DNA from: CALARM01 sp964431735
Lineage (GTDB): Bacteria > Vulcanimicrobiota > SpSt-956 > JAKJGF01
Reading direction: 5' to 3'
Length of the DNA stretch: 32,038 nucleotides
Assembly: GCA_964431735.1 (NCBI GenBank)
Contig: CAYSLJ010000079.1
Span: 1-32,038 of the forward strand
Shown: positions 1-8,598 of the stretch, in pieces
Position numbering within the stretch: position 1 is the stretch's first letter
How the letters are laid out: the number at the start of each line of letters is the position of its first letter
Notes under the pieces: generated by a model
Told to the model about the DNA's origin: nothing
Databases searched by the model: none
What the model saw: the letters and a program-made list of their open reading frames with translations, nothing else
Program-made: the position numbers and the translations under genes

Positions 1-251
1 GTAAGAAAAAAGCAAACAGGAAGCACAAACTAAAATCCACCTCCTAATTTTTCCACAGGGGTTAAATCTACAAAAAATGTTTTTTTATAGCAAAAATTTT
101 CAATTTTTGCAGAGTGTTCGAATAATTATTCGGATAAGTCGGATTAACGATGCTCTTCCGCTAGCGCGAGTTTACTGAATTTCGCCTTCGACAATAAAAT
201 TAGACCCCATGTACTAATAGGCACAGGCATATACAAAACTATAAGTTATTT
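1..251. other. Left-edge intergenic region
   Basis: No complete gene is visible. A strong ribosome-site-like sequence (AGGAGGTGG on the minus strand, near 37-45) lies 10-13 bases before possible TTG (26-28) or GTG (24-26) codons, so a minus-strand gene may begin here and run off the left edge. A 9-bp inverted repeat with a 3-base loop lies at 90-110 but has no T-tract where a terminator needs it. Bases 128-147 match 3693-3712, part of a short repeat found beside the Rpn-like gene. Confidence 0.4.
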
Positions 252-260
252 TTATAACTT
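243..260 (-). terminator. Weak hairpin at the end of the metzincin gene
   Basis: A perfect 7-bp inverted repeat (AAGTTAT / ATAACTT) with a 4-base loop overlaps the stop codon of the minus-strand gene. Downstream on the minus strand there is only a short T-rich stretch, and the stem is A/T only. This is a weak terminator candidate. Confidence 0.3.
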
Positions 261-1268
261 TATCTTTATTACTGGTTCTTTTTTTAAAGAAGAACTGTCC
301 GGATCTGTGTCAGGAAGCTTATTACCGGCCCCCCTGTGGTATTTCCGGGTTCCGACTTTTATGTCGGTTTCGGTATATGTGAACGAGTATTTATTGTATT
401 CATTCACATAGTTCATCGCCGATGTCGGTAAATCCGGGCTGTCCCATCCCAACACCTCGAAGGGGTGGGCGAAGCCCACTCCATGTCCCAACTCGTGCCG
501 GATAGTTCGGTAAGAATATTGGTTCAAACTGTCAATATCTGTCCATCTGTAGGCAATCTTACAGGCGACGATTTCATCGCCTGCATAGGACAACTCGGCG
601 TATGAATTCGTAGCCGAGTTATCCTGAAGAATTAAAAACTCCCCTTCTCCCGGCTCTGTAGAAGAAGTAGAGATAATTTGATTTTCGGAAACTGAAATAA
701 AATTACCAGTTAAACCAGGTAATTCACCGGTAATTATATTTTTGATGGCCGCTGCCTGTGCCGATGGTATGTCTTCGCTAATTTTTATTTTTGGAACAGC
801 CTTCCAGCGTCTGCTGGTTCCTCTGATGAAATAGCCGGAGTAACTCTGATTATTCATTTCTGTCCCGACCAGAAGAATACTTAAAGGGGAAGAAGCTGGT
901 TCTATTGGAAAACTATAGGTATAATAGTTTCCCGCTGAAACTATCATCCTCCCCGTGGCTCCAGAAACAACAAAATTACCCTGTGAGTCACTTAAAACAC
1001 TCTTATCTCCCACAGTAATGCTGGCTCCACTGATCGTAGTGCTATTAAACATACCGGTAATCTTCCCCGATATTGTCGCAACGGTGGCAGTCGGGGCTAA
1101 AGTGACAGTCGGTGTTGGAGTCAAAGCAGTAGGATTTATAACCGGTGTATTAGTAGGGTTCGAAGAATCTGGCATAACAGTAGAGCTACCACCGCCGCAA
1201 CCTGATAGAAGTATAAACAGATATATTAATATAATGCCCGAAAAACCTGTTATTATATATTTTTTCAT
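252..1268 (-). CDS. Secreted lipoprotein with metzincin-type zinc protease motif
   Basis: 338 aa. Residues 1-24 form a lipoprotein signal peptide ending LLSGC (lipid-modified Cys24), followed by a Gly/Ser and Thr/Pro linker to about residue 63. Residues 65-130 look like a carboxypeptidase-regulatory-type beta domain. The C-terminal part holds HELGHGVGFAH at 258-268, an exact HExxHxxGxxH zinc site (His258, His262, His268; catalytic Glu259). SAMNY at 293-297 follows at a spacing suitable for a Met-turn. Together these indicate a metzincin-like endopeptidase anchored at the cell surface or in the periplasm. The ATG is preceded by AAGGAG at good spacing. The substrate is unknown. I am sure of the lipoprotein and zinc site; the exact peptidase family is not assigned. 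Confidence 0.85.
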   Translation of the reverse strand: MKKYIITGFSGIILIYLFILLSGCGGGSSTVMPDSSNPTNTPVINPTALTPTPTVTLAPTATVATISGKITGMFNSTTISGASITVGDKSVLSDSQGNFVVSGATGRMIVSAGNYYTYSFPIEPASSPLSILLVGTEMNNQSYSGYFIRGTSRRWKAVPKIKISEDIPSAQAAAIKNIITGELPGLTGNFISVSENQIISTSSTEPGEGEFLILQDNSATNSYAELSYAGDEIVACKIAYRWTDIDSLNQYSYRTIRHELGHGVGFAHPFEVLGWDSPDLPTSAMNYVNEYNKYSFTYTETDIKVGTRKYHRGAGNKLPDTDPDSSSLKKEPVIKIKL

Positions 1269-1336
1269 TTTACATATCTCCTTTTCATATTATTACCTGC
1301 GCATTGAACACTATATTTATACTCACTTCAATCACT

Positions 1337-2125
1337 TTATTCACTTATTTCCCCGGCAGAAGACGAACCCTCTTCACTTTCAGAATCCACTGTTTCTCCT
1401 TCTTCCGTGGAAGTATCCTCTTCAGTTTCTTCCGTCTCAGAAGTTTCTTCTGAATTTTCAAGTGGATTCTGATAAAAACTATAGGATCCGCTCTGAACGG
1501 AACTACCGCCGGAAAGGGAACTGAAATTGCCTGAAGCAAAGCTTCTGGATAAATTCCTTATATTGGAAAAGAGAGCCATATCATCAGGACTCTGCCCGGA
1601 AGGTATAAAGGTATCACTCTGAGTAAAGGGAGATGTTCCGCCGCCCTGCATTATACCTTCCATAGTATTTCTGAGATTATTAATATTACTCATATTATTG
1701 AAGGCATTTCTGCAGGCATTGAACATAGTGTCAGGTCTTGTATAATTATTCATAAGTGATGAAATCTGATAAAGGCTTACATCATCACTTTCTTTCTCAC
1801 ATAACAGGAGAAGTTCTTCTTCATAGATTTTATATATGGCAGGAGAAAGTTTTGACAGTTCTTCTATATCTATATCCCGTAAAGACCTGGCAGAAATATC
1901 GTCTAAAATTTCCGATAACTTTCTCTTCCCTGCTATATGGCTTCTTGCCTTATGAGAAAGCATTTTATACATGTTCTGCCCGTCGTAAAGAATTATTTCT
2001 GTATCAGTGTATGGCAATTCTTTATCAAAGACGGAATCCTTTAAAATATAATCTTCCGGTAAAAATTCATCATTAAAAATATACATATTTCCTTCAAGAT
2101 CGAGTAAATATCTGTCTGACTTCAT
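1337..2125 (-). CDS. Hypothetical protein with acidic low-complexity tail
   Basis: 262 aa starting MKSDRYLLDL. The ATG at 2125 was chosen because AAGGAGG lies 8 bases upstream; a longer reading of the frame would use a non-ATG start inside the heptad repeat region. There is no signal peptide or membrane segment. Residues about 1-130 look globular and mixed helix/strand. Residues 150-215 are Gly/Ser/Asn-rich. The last 40 residues or so are almost all Glu, Ser and Thr. Such a tail suggests a soluble, possibly scaffold-like protein. It is followed 68 bp later by the metzincin lipoprotein on the same strand and may share its transcript. I do not recognise the family. Confidence 0.7.
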   Translation of the reverse strand: MKSDRYLLDLEGNMYIFNDEFLPEDYILKDSVFDKELPYTDTEIILYDGQNMYKMLSHKARSHIAGKRKLSEILDDISARSLRDIDIEELSKLSPAIYKIYEEELLLLCEKESDDVSLYQISSLMNNYTRPDTMFNACRNAFNNMSNINNLRNTMEGIMQGGGTSPFTQSDTFIPSGQSPDDMALFSNIRNLSRSFASGNFSSLSGGSSVQSGSYSFYQNPLENSEETSETEETEEDTSTEEGETVDSESEEGSSSAGEISE

Positions 2126-2148
2126 AATAATTTTCCTCCTTAATTTAT

Positions 2149-2216
2149 TATCGTGACGCGTGAGCGTCACGGATTTAATCCCTGCGCATAACCCATTACG
2201 CTTTACGCATTACGAT
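2149..2216. repeat. Heptad repeat array 1
   Basis: Two blocks of 7-bp-periodic sequence: CGTGACG-type units at 2151-2172, forming an 8-bp palindrome (CGTGACGC / GCGTCACG), and CATTACG/CTTTACG units at 2194-2214. It belongs to the family GTRANNN or its complement that recurs in many gaps of this window. Confidence 0.7.
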
Positions 2217-2673
2217 GTTGTTATTTATGGATAGTTATGAAACTAACTATAAGTTACATATTCAAATAAGAGCTTATCAAAAAATAGTATTTATTTTTAC
2301 ACTAAAAAACATCTGATAACTTTTCCTATAGGTTTTTATTATGTTTTTATTTGATATTATAAATAAAAAATCCTTGAAGAAATTAAGTATACAGAAATCA
2401 TTTAATTCATTTAAATTAAATTTTTTGATACTATTTTCAGTTTTACAGAGTACTTACTTTAAAAAAATATAGGTTATTATAAAAACACTTGATTTCTTTA
2501 AAAGTTATTCTATAAATATAAGAGTCAAAAAATTTAAATTTTCCAAAAAAATTTTTATTTATTTTTTATATATTCTTTCAGATTGAATTTTAACTTCTAC
2601 CGTGATAAGATAATAAATGGAAGGGATTGTGATATGGTTCAATGGATTAATATATAACAGGAGATAAATTATA
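2217..2673. other. AT-rich intergenic region before the Rpn-like locus
   Basis: About 450 bp with very high A+T and no convincing coding frame. Bases 2509-2580 are nearly identical to 10707-10775, the segment upstream of the decayed Rpn-like copy. An 18-bp AT-rich match also exists between 2359-2376 and 13373-13390. I see no tRNA, riboswitch or clear promoter. Confidence 0.5.
2509..2580 (+). repeat. Direct repeat upstream of Rpn-like gene, copy 1
   Basis: A segment of about 70 bp beginning TCTATAAATATAAGAGTC and ending in an A/T-rich tract reappears in the same orientation at 10707-10775 with only a few differences. Both copies precede Rpn-like coding sequence on the plus strand. Confidence 0.75.
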
Positions 2674-2787
2674 ATGAAATCCGACGACATAAATATTGCT
2701 CATGCCAATTATGATATAGTGTTCAAATCTCTCACAGGTTTATTTAAAGATCAGACTCTGGAATTCTACGGTCTTAAAAGAAAGTAA
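2674..2787 (+). CDS. Small ORF resembling the N-terminus of an Rpn-like protein
   Basis: 37 aa, ATG with GGAG 10-13 bases upstream. Residues 12-34 (NYDIVFKSLTGLFKDQ onward) resemble the opening helix of PD-(D/E)XK transposase/Rpn-type proteins, which often begin with a D-x-x-x-K-x-L pattern. It ends 18 bp before the intact Rpn-like gene on the same strand. It could be a short gene co-transcribed with that gene, or the N-terminal remnant of a second family member whose rest was deleted. I favour the remnant, because another broken family copy lies at 10.8 kb. Translation is uncertain. Confidence 0.45.
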   Translation: MKSDDINIAHANYDIVFKSLTGLFKDQTLEFYGLKRK

Positions 2788-2805
2788 AAAAAGAAGGCTA
2801 AAAAA

Positions 2806-3645
2806 ATGACAAAAGAAAATCCCATAGACAAAGGACTTAAAATACTTGCCAGAAGAGAACCCGATACGTTTATAGAACTCATTCTCGGTGATAAAAAGGA
2901 TTATAAATTCAAAGTAATTGAAGATACTGTTCTGAATATACCTGAGAAAAGAGCTGATTTTATCTATATTTTAGAAAAAAACAATCAAAAATTCGGACTT
3001 CACATAGACTTCCAGCTGATACCGAAAAAAGATTTTCCCAGAACAGTGTTTATATACAATGCTCTTTTTACTGACACTCTTTCCATACCTGTCTGTTCGG
3101 CAGTTATATATCCTGAAAAAGGTAAATACGATACATTTCATTCTGAATACAGAGTGGAATTAAAAGATAATATATGGAACACCTTTACTTTTAAGGCTAT
3201 AAAATTATGGGATTATCTTGAAGAAATACTGGAAGGTAAATATATAGCTCTTTCACCTCTTCTGGTTCTTCTTGTCAACAACCCGGATGAGGAAATTCTT
3301 AAAAAGGAAAAAGAGCTTATATATAAAGAAAAAGATAGGAAAAAACTTATTGATCTGATTTCTGTTGCCATAACTGTGGCAGGCAGAAGATTTTCAAGAG
3401 AATATTTATATAATTTTTTCAGGGAGGAGATTCATATGCTTAAAGAATGGGATGTTGTACAGGAGTGGATTAAAGAAGGCATGGAAAAAGGCATGGAAAA
3501 AGGCATGGAAAAAGGAATAGAAAAAAATAGATTGGAAATGGCACATAAAATGCTGGAAGATAAAGTTGACATCAACCTGATCGTAAAATATACAGGCCTT
3601 ATGATTGAGGAAATTAAGGAATTGATGAAAAAAGAGCAGGATTAA
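2806..3645 (+). CDS. Rpn-like PD-(D/E)XK nuclease (transposase-like) family protein
   Basis: 279 aa, the only plus-strand gene among the lipoprotein genes. An N-terminal helix is followed by a PD-(D/E)XK-type core: Asp51 in the ADFIYILE strand and the later HIDFQ strand (Asp68, Gln70) match the D...(D/E)xQ pattern of this superfamily. A helical C-terminus follows, with four near-identical EGMEKGM-like tetrads at about 223-240, encoded by a 12-bp tandem repeat at 3479-3526. This repeat-bearing tail is typical of Rpn/transposase_31-like proteins. Known Rpn proteins promote RecA-independent recombination in E. coli; that role here is inferred. The GAAGG site sits 8 bases before the ATG. The locus has a decayed second copy at 10.7-10.96 kb. 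Confidence 0.75.
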   Translation: MTKENPIDKGLKILARREPDTFIELILGDKKDYKFKVIEDTVLNIPEKRADFIYILEKNNQKFGLHIDFQLIPKKDFPRTVFIYNALFTDTLSIPVCSAVIYPEKGKYDTFHSEYRVELKDNIWNTFTFKAIKLWDYLEEILEGKYIALSPLLVLLVNNPDEEILKKEKELIYKEKDRKKLIDLISVAITVAGRRFSREYLYNFFREEIHMLKEWDVVQEWIKEGMEKGMEKGMEKGIEKNRLEMAHKMLEDKVDINLIVKYTGLMIEEIKELMKKEQD

Positions 3646-3696
3646 TAGGATTGATTGCTGGATTTAGAAATTAATCGATAAAATTATTAAATATTC

Positions 3697-3781
3697 GGAT
3701 AAGTCGGATTAATGGATAAGTCGGATATAATCATATCCCCAGATGATTCACCCGGTAAAATTTGATAAATCCGACTTATCC
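3697..3781. repeat. Inverted/direct repeat GGATAAGTCGGAT after the Rpn-like gene
   Basis: GGATAAGTCGGAT occurs at 3697-3709 and 3714-3726, and its perfect 13-bp complement at 3769-3781, giving a stem with a loop of about 42 bases between convergent genes. The same direct sequence occurs at 131-143. The structure abuts GGGTTCAGACTA next to the following lipoprotein stop; a similar arrangement follows the decayed copy at 10.9 kb. Confidence 0.7.
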
Positions 3782-3793
3782 GGGTTCAGACTA

Positions 3794-4435
3794 TTACGGA
3801 TAAAACATATAAATAACACCGTTATCAATTGCAGATGAGTAATAAGAATACCCAATATATAATTCCATAGGTTCCATAGTGGTACCACAGGTATAAAAGT
3901 TCTCCCCGTAAGGTTTAAGCTCTATTGAAGCATTTCCGAATTTCACCGTATAATTCTGAGGATCGGAATTGTTAAAACAGAGAGAACAGTTTGCAAATAC
4001 AGATATGTTTCTGGGAAGAAACATGCCGTTCTGTATGGTTACTCCCATATTGGCCGTAATATTAGCAGTCTGTCCTGTATAAACAGTGGATTTCTTTATA
4101 CAATGACAGAGAATATTTCCTCCGCTATCCAGCCCTGCCAGGATAATCCTTATTTCTCCTGCAGTAATATCACTTATAAGTTTTGAATAAGATGTTTCAG
4201 AACTAACAGCTTTAATCTCGTCAGTTTTCATGGTTACACCTTCGGCATCCTGTATTTCAATTGTTATCGTTGCAAGGCTCGGGACGAATATTCCCTGAAC
4301 GGTTAAAGCCGTGCTTCCTGTCTGAGCAGACGGTATGGCAGTCGGATTTATTACAATACTGTTTCCACCTCCACCACAGCCTGTTATAAAAAAGAATGAG
4401 ATGAAGATAAGAAAAAATAATCCGGTAATTTTCAT
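3794..4435 (-). CDS. Lipoprotein with degenerate cupredoxin-like C-terminal domain
   Basis: 213 aa. Signal peptide with lipobox FITGC (Cys20), then a Gly-rich and short Ala/Pro linker. Residues about 45-130 form a beta-rich domain. Residues about 137-213 carry FLPRNISV and NNSDPQNYTVKF, a pattern resembling the strands that flank the first copper ligand in plastocyanin-like cupredoxins. Tyr stands where a copper-binding His is usual, so metal binding is doubtful. The C-terminal module is clearly homologous to that of the 537-aa lipoprotein downstream (shared GGNIL-type segment, PRNI and YTVKF). The ATG has a good GGAGG site. It follows the propeller lipoprotein on the same strand after 48 bp, so the two may be co-transcribed. 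Confidence 0.75.
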   Translation of the reverse strand: MKITGLFFLIFISFFFITGCGGGGNSIVINPTAIPSAQTGSTALTVQGIFVPSLATITIEIQDAEGVTMKTDEIKAVSSETSYSKLISDITAGEIRIILAGLDSGGNILCHCIKKSTVYTGQTANITANMGVTIQNGMFLPRNISVFANCSLCFNNSDPQNYTVKFGNASIELKPYGENFYTCGTTMEPMELYIGYSYYSSAIDNGVIYMFYP

Positions 4436-4483
4436 AATATATATTCCTCCTTATATTTTTTCAGGCAAAATCAAATGCAATCT

Positions 4484-6916
4484 TTACTGGCGAATAGAGA
4501 AATAAATATCTTTATGTCCATTTCTACTATCACACCATATAGCATATGCCTTTCCCGAAGAATCTGTAACGATATGGGGGCTCTCTGCCCACGTTCCTCC
4601 AGTTCTATCATCCACTCGCTCTGGATTACTCCATGAACCTCCTCCTAATAAATAACGAGAAGAAAAATACATATTCCCCTGTCCATCATTCCAAATAACC
4701 ATAGCCAGATAACGTGGAGCAGGTGCTATAGCTATATCTGGAGAATAACCACTGGCTATAACTTGATTGGACCAGGCTCCTCCAGAAGCACTATAACCAT
4801 AATAAACCTGAGATGTTTGATTATCCTGCCATACAATATGAATATTTGTTCCATTATAAGGGTCAACTGCTATTCTTGGCCCGCCTAAACCTCCGGCAGA
4901 CGTATTTACTTTTTGATTACTGGCCCAATTACTACTGGACCGAGAGGAATAATATATGTCATTATTTCCATTTCTTCCATCTACCCAGGTTGCCAAGCAA
5001 TAAAATGATCCACTCACACTTCCTACCGCACTGGGATAACCTGCAAAAGTACTCCCTGATGCATCATCCACCCTGCCACTACCTGTCCAGCTGCCTGTTT
5101 GCTTCCAGCTATAATAAATATCAGAATTTCCGTTTCCATTATGCTCCCACAAAATATAAAAAATCCCTCTTGCGGAGTAATAAGTTATACGTGGATTATA
5201 CTCGCCGGTAGTTGAAGATAGAATAGGATTATCTACTATTTCACTGCTTCCCCAGTTCCCACCTGAAGGGCGATATGCTCGACGGATAATATGTTTCCCT
5301 GCCCTATTATCTTCCCACACAGCATAAGCATTCCCTGAGCCATCTATAGCTATACAGGGATTTTCTGCCGAACTACCTGAAGGGGTATCATCTACTCTGA
5401 CATTAGTGTTCCATGAACCTTCTGAAGATCTATAAGAAAAATAAATTCCAGTATTTCCATTTCTGTAGTCTTCCCAGATAGCATAGGCATTTCCAGAGCT
5501 ATCTACAGTTATATAAGGGTTTTCTGCACCTGGACTTTCTGAATCATTTACTTTAACATTAACACTCCAGTTACTGGCTGGTTTTGCTGTCGGTGTATAA
5601 GTAGGAGTTATCCCTGCTGGAGTTGGAGTGAATGTATTGGCTGGAGTTGGAGTGAATGTATTGGCTGGAGTTGGAGTAGGATTATCAACTATATTAATAC
5701 TTAATCCGTTACTATTCTGGCTACCTGAAGTTACTATAACACTGGCAGTACCGGGCTGTATCGTAGGTACTACCACAGCTATACTGGTCCCTGTCCAAGA
5801 TATTATTTGCGCCGAAACTCCATTAAATGTCACATTACCAGTTGAGCCAAACTTACTGCCACTTATTGTTATGGATGAGCCAATTGATGCAGAGGCAGGA
5901 TAAATAGAAGTTATTACAGGCGAATTCTGGCCTATATTAAGTTTTATATTTACTACATTATTCTGTCCACTGACTACTGTTGCTATTGTAGTACCTGAAT
6001 TAACTCCATTATAGCTGGCAATCAATGTATTCTGTCCTGCAGGTACATTAGTAATACTGTATTGTCCGTTTGTATCTGTTTTAGATGCTACTGTAAGTCC
6101 ATCTACGGAAACTATTACCCCGGAGGCAGGAGAACCATTTGAATAGGTTACAGTTCCAGTTATCGAACCAAGACTATTATTCGATACTACCTCTACATTT
6201 ATTTCTACTGAAACTCCCTGATCTGTATATGTAATAGTGCCACTACCGGCAGATGTGGGAGCTTCAAATGTTCCTGTATTACTACCTATCTGACCTATAG
6301 TGCTTGACCACGTCCCCAGATTCGATCTTACTACCTGGTTCTGTTCGTTAACTCCATAACCCTGAAGCTGTCGGTTATCTCCGGGAGATATTGGCATATA
6401 ACTTGTAGGAATTGTAGCATATTTATTGGCATTTCCATTAGTCCCTGTAGGTATGCTAAACACTTGCTTTGAATTAATATCCCCTTTTGCCTGTAATTCA
6501 TTTGTTTCTACAATAATTTTAGTGATCATATCTCCCTGACTGTAGGGAACATTATTAAGAGTAAATCTCCCTGTACCATCAGTAGTAGTTTCTATAGAAG
6601 AATTCGTGGCCAGATATACTTTTGCAGAAACTACTGGACTATAATTGTTTATTGATGGTTGAGCATTTGAGACTATGAGAATTACATCATTCAGCGATGC
6701 TTCTCCATCTATTTTAGAAAACACATATCCAGTAACAGAAGTTACCGGCTGAGGGGGTGCCGTTGGGATTTCAGTTACTACCGGTGCAGGTGTTATTTCT
6801 GTCGGAACAACAGGTGGATTAACGGCAGTTGTACCACCTCCGCCACAGCCTGATACGCTCAAACTACATACAATACAGATAGTTAATAATAAAATAAACC
6901 ATTTCATCTGTTTCAT
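4484..6916 (-). CDS. Large multidomain beta-propeller lipoprotein
   Basis: 810 aa. Lipobox SVSGC (Cys24), Gly-rich then Thr/Pro linker to about residue 58. Order after that: a carboxypeptidase-regulatory-like beta domain (60-150), an Ig-like/Big-type segment around ISPGDNRQL (175-247), a second regulatory-like domain (250-326), an IPT/TIG domain (332-410), and a Thr/Pro stalk with eight-residue repeats NTFTPTPA (410-445). The C-terminal 360 residues repeat YAIWEDxRNGxxDIYYS-like blades, typical of a sialidase/BNR-like propeller without the full catalytic set. A surface-exposed binding or adhesion role is likely. The first three domains are paralogous to the next lipoprotein gene. GGAGG precedes the ATG. 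It sits in a same-strand lipoprotein run with 35-48 bp gaps, probably an operon. Confidence 0.8.
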   Translation of the reverse strand: MKQMKWFILLLTICIVCSLSVSGCGGGGTTAVNPPVVPTEITPAPVVTEIPTAPPQPVTSVTGYVFSKIDGEASLNDVILIVSNAQPSINNYSPVVSAKVYLATNSSIETTTDGTGRFTLNNVPYSQGDMITKIIVETNELQAKGDINSKQVFSIPTGTNGNANKYATIPTSYMPISPGDNRQLQGYGVNEQNQVVRSNLGTWSSTIGQIGSNTGTFEAPTSAGSGTITYTDQGVSVEINVEVVSNNSLGSITGTVTYSNGSPASGVIVSVDGLTVASKTDTNGQYSITNVPAGQNTLIASYNGVNSGTTIATVVSGQNNVVNIKLNIGQNSPVITSIYPASASIGSSITISGSKFGSTGNVTFNGVSAQIISWTGTSIAVVVPTIQPGTASVIVTSGSQNSNGLSINIVDNPTPTPANTFTPTPANTFTPTPAGITPTYTPTAKPASNWSVNVKVNDSESPGAENPYITVDSSGNAYAIWEDYRNGNTGIYFSYRSSEGSWNTNVRVDDTPSGSSAENPCIAIDGSGNAYAVWEDNRAGKHIIRRAYRPSGGNWGSSEIVDNPILSSTTGEYNPRITYYSARGIFYILWEHNGNGNSDIYYSWKQTGSWTGSGRVDDASGSTFAGYPSAVGSVSGSFYCLATWVDGRNGNNDIYYSSRSSSNWASNQKVNTSAGGLGGPRIAVDPYNGTNIHIVWQDNQTSQVYYGYSASGGAWSNQVIASGYSPDIAIAPAPRYLAMVIWNDGQGNMYFSSRYLLGGGSWSNPERVDDRTGGTWAESPHIVTDSSGKAYAIWCDSRNGHKDIYFSIRQ
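5616..5682 (-). repeat. 24-bp tandem repeat coding the Thr/Pro stalk
   Basis: A 24-bp unit begins at 5616, 5640 and 5664 (third copy partial), encoding the eight-residue NTFTPTPA repeat. The first two units are identical at DNA level, so recent slippage and length variation of the stalk are likely. Confidence 0.8.
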
Positions 6917-6951
6917 TTTATGAATCCTCCTTTAATTTTATAATATTTCTA

Positions 6952-8565
6952 TCAGTTACTATAAAAAATTCCTGTATCTACAGGAGATCCTGAAGGAGTA
7001 GAACCTGAATAAAGGTACATAGTAGTACTGGCCGGTATTGAACCAGGTAATGTATAGGAGACCTGCTGACCTGGATTAATTACAAGAATTACATCATTGG
7101 CATCTATACTAAACTTGACTGTATATATTCTCTCATCAGAATTATTACCAAAGTACAATACATCCCGGGGAGATACAGGTATATTTCTCGGAGAAAACTT
7201 GCTATTTACAATTTCTATACCCAGCAAAAGTTGAGCATTATAAACTCCCATACTTCCTGACGGTATATTTAACTTTTTAATACTTCTGCTGAGTATATTG
7301 CCATTCTGATCCTGTCCCTGAAAATCCAGTTTTGTAATAGAAGTAAGTCCTACAAATTCAAACCTGATAGTTGTTTCTCCTCTGGGTATTAAACCTGTTC
7401 TTAATACTATATCATCAGTCGTCAGAGCTTTACAAACTATCTTATCTGTCGATGGCTGTATAAGACCGTTAACAAATGAATTTATACTAATACCACCAAC
7501 CGGTATAGGAAGACTGGTAGTGTGACCACTGCTAACCGTAGTAGCTTGCTGTGCTATATTAACACCACTGTTCTCCGCTAAAACTTTGTTTTGACCTGAA
7601 GGTACATTCATCAGAGTATAAATACCATTTTCATTGGTTATTGCCACAGATGTCAGGATATCAATTCCTACAAGTAAACCTGCACCAGGTTTATTATCAC
7701 TTGACACAACACCACTTACAGAACCTATATTCTGACTTGATATTACATTTACATTTATCGACTTACTGAAATTACCATCTGTGTATGTTATCTTACCGTT
7801 ACCCGATGTTGAAGGAGCCTGAAATATGCCTGTATGAGGGTCTATCTGACCTATTGTAGTTGACCATGTTCCATTATTAGAATTTACTATCTGGTCTGAA
7901 GAAGTAATTCCATAACCATATAACTGTCTTGCATCACCGGGAGACACAGGTAATGTATCCAATGGTATTGTTTTCACATCTATCATGGTACCGGAAGGTC
8001 CATATGCTATTCCATGTTGTGTCTGAAGCATATTAATATCTTTCGATTGTAATGCGTTGACTTTAACCATTAATTTTGTAATTCTACTTTCCGTACCGTA
8101 TGAAATATTAGTAAGGAGGAAATGTCCGGTAGAATCAGTAATAGCTTTTATAGATGGATTATAACTTAAATATACTTCTGCAGAATTTACAGGGACATAA
8201 TTTGATAATACCGGTGTAGTGTCTGACATTATAATTATTACTTTATTAAAAGATACATCCAGACCGATTTTAGACATTACAAAACCTGAGATTGTACCGG
8301 GAGGCTGAGGTACTGATGTCGGAATTAAAGAAGTTGCTGTAGGTTGAGGGGTAGAAGTCGGAATTGAAGAAGTCGTTGAAGGTTGAGGGGTAGAAGTCGG
8401 AATTAAAGAAGTCGTTGAAGGTTGAGGGGTAGAAGTGGGTTCTGAAGGAGAAGTTGTAGGTATAGTAATAATTCCTGAATTTCCACCACATCCAATTATT
8501 AATAAGATAATTATTAACAAAATAGAAACTATTATCATCATATATAAAAATCTTAATTGTTGCAT
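6952..8565 (-). CDS. Mosaic lipoprotein: Thr/Pro stalk, Ig-like domains, cupredoxin-like end
   Basis: 537 aa. Long hydrophobic signal with lipobox LIIGC (Cys26). Residues about 35-90 are a Thr/Pro/Ser stalk of 13-residue repeats (TSTPQPSTTSLIP). Residues about 90-355 match the first half of the 810-aa lipoprotein downstream in the operon (same SKIG/SKID opening, SPGDxRQLxGYG, GTWSxTIGQI, regulatory-like domain). Residues about 370-537 match the C-terminal module of the 213-aa lipoprotein (FSPRNI, NNSDERIYTVKF). It therefore combines modules of its two neighbours. AAAGGA lies before the ATG. Cell-surface location is inferred; no catalytic motif is seen. Confidence 0.75.
   Translation of the reverse strand: MQQLRFLYMMIIVSILLIIILLIIGCGGNSGIITIPTTSPSEPTSTPQPSTTSLIPTSTPQPSTTSSIPTSTPQPTATSLIPTSVPQPPGTISGFVMSKIGLDVSFNKVIIIMSDTTPVLSNYVPVNSAEVYLSYNPSIKAITDSTGHFLLTNISYGTESRITKLMVKVNALQSKDINMLQTQHGIAYGPSGTMIDVKTIPLDTLPVSPGDARQLYGYGITSSDQIVNSNNGTWSTTIGQIDPHTGIFQAPSTSGNGKITYTDGNFSKSINVNVISSQNIGSVSGVVSSDNKPGAGLLVGIDILTSVAITNENGIYTLMNVPSGQNKVLAENSGVNIAQQATTVSSGHTTSLPIPVGGISINSFVNGLIQPSTDKIVCKALTTDDIVLRTGLIPRGETTIRFEFVGLTSITKLDFQGQDQNGNILSRSIKKLNIPSGSMGVYNAQLLLGIEIVNSKFSPRNIPVSPRDVLYFGNNSDERIYTVKFSIDANDVILVINPGQQVSYTLPGSIPASTTMYLYSGSTPSGSPVDTGIFYSN
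8303..8438 (-). repeat. 39-bp tandem repeat in lipoprotein stalk
   Basis: Units begin at 8303 (divergent), 8342, 8381 and 8420 (partial). Each encodes a 13-residue Thr/Ser/Pro repeat. The 8342 and 8381 units differ at one position over 39 bp, a candidate site for length variation. Confidence 0.8.
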
Positions 8566-8598
8566 TAATTATACATCCTTTCTAAGACCTATTGATTC

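Noticed and set aside
1..28. Start of a minus-strand gene at the left edge
   Set aside because: A good ribosome-site-like sequence and TTG/GTG codons exist, but only nine codons are visible, too few to call a gene.
90..110. 9-bp hairpin near the left edge as terminator
   Set aside because: No T-tract follows it on either strand.
955..1524. 189-codon open frame on the plus strand
   Set aside because: It spans the antisense of two real minus-strand genes and the gap between them, and has no recognisable protein pattern.
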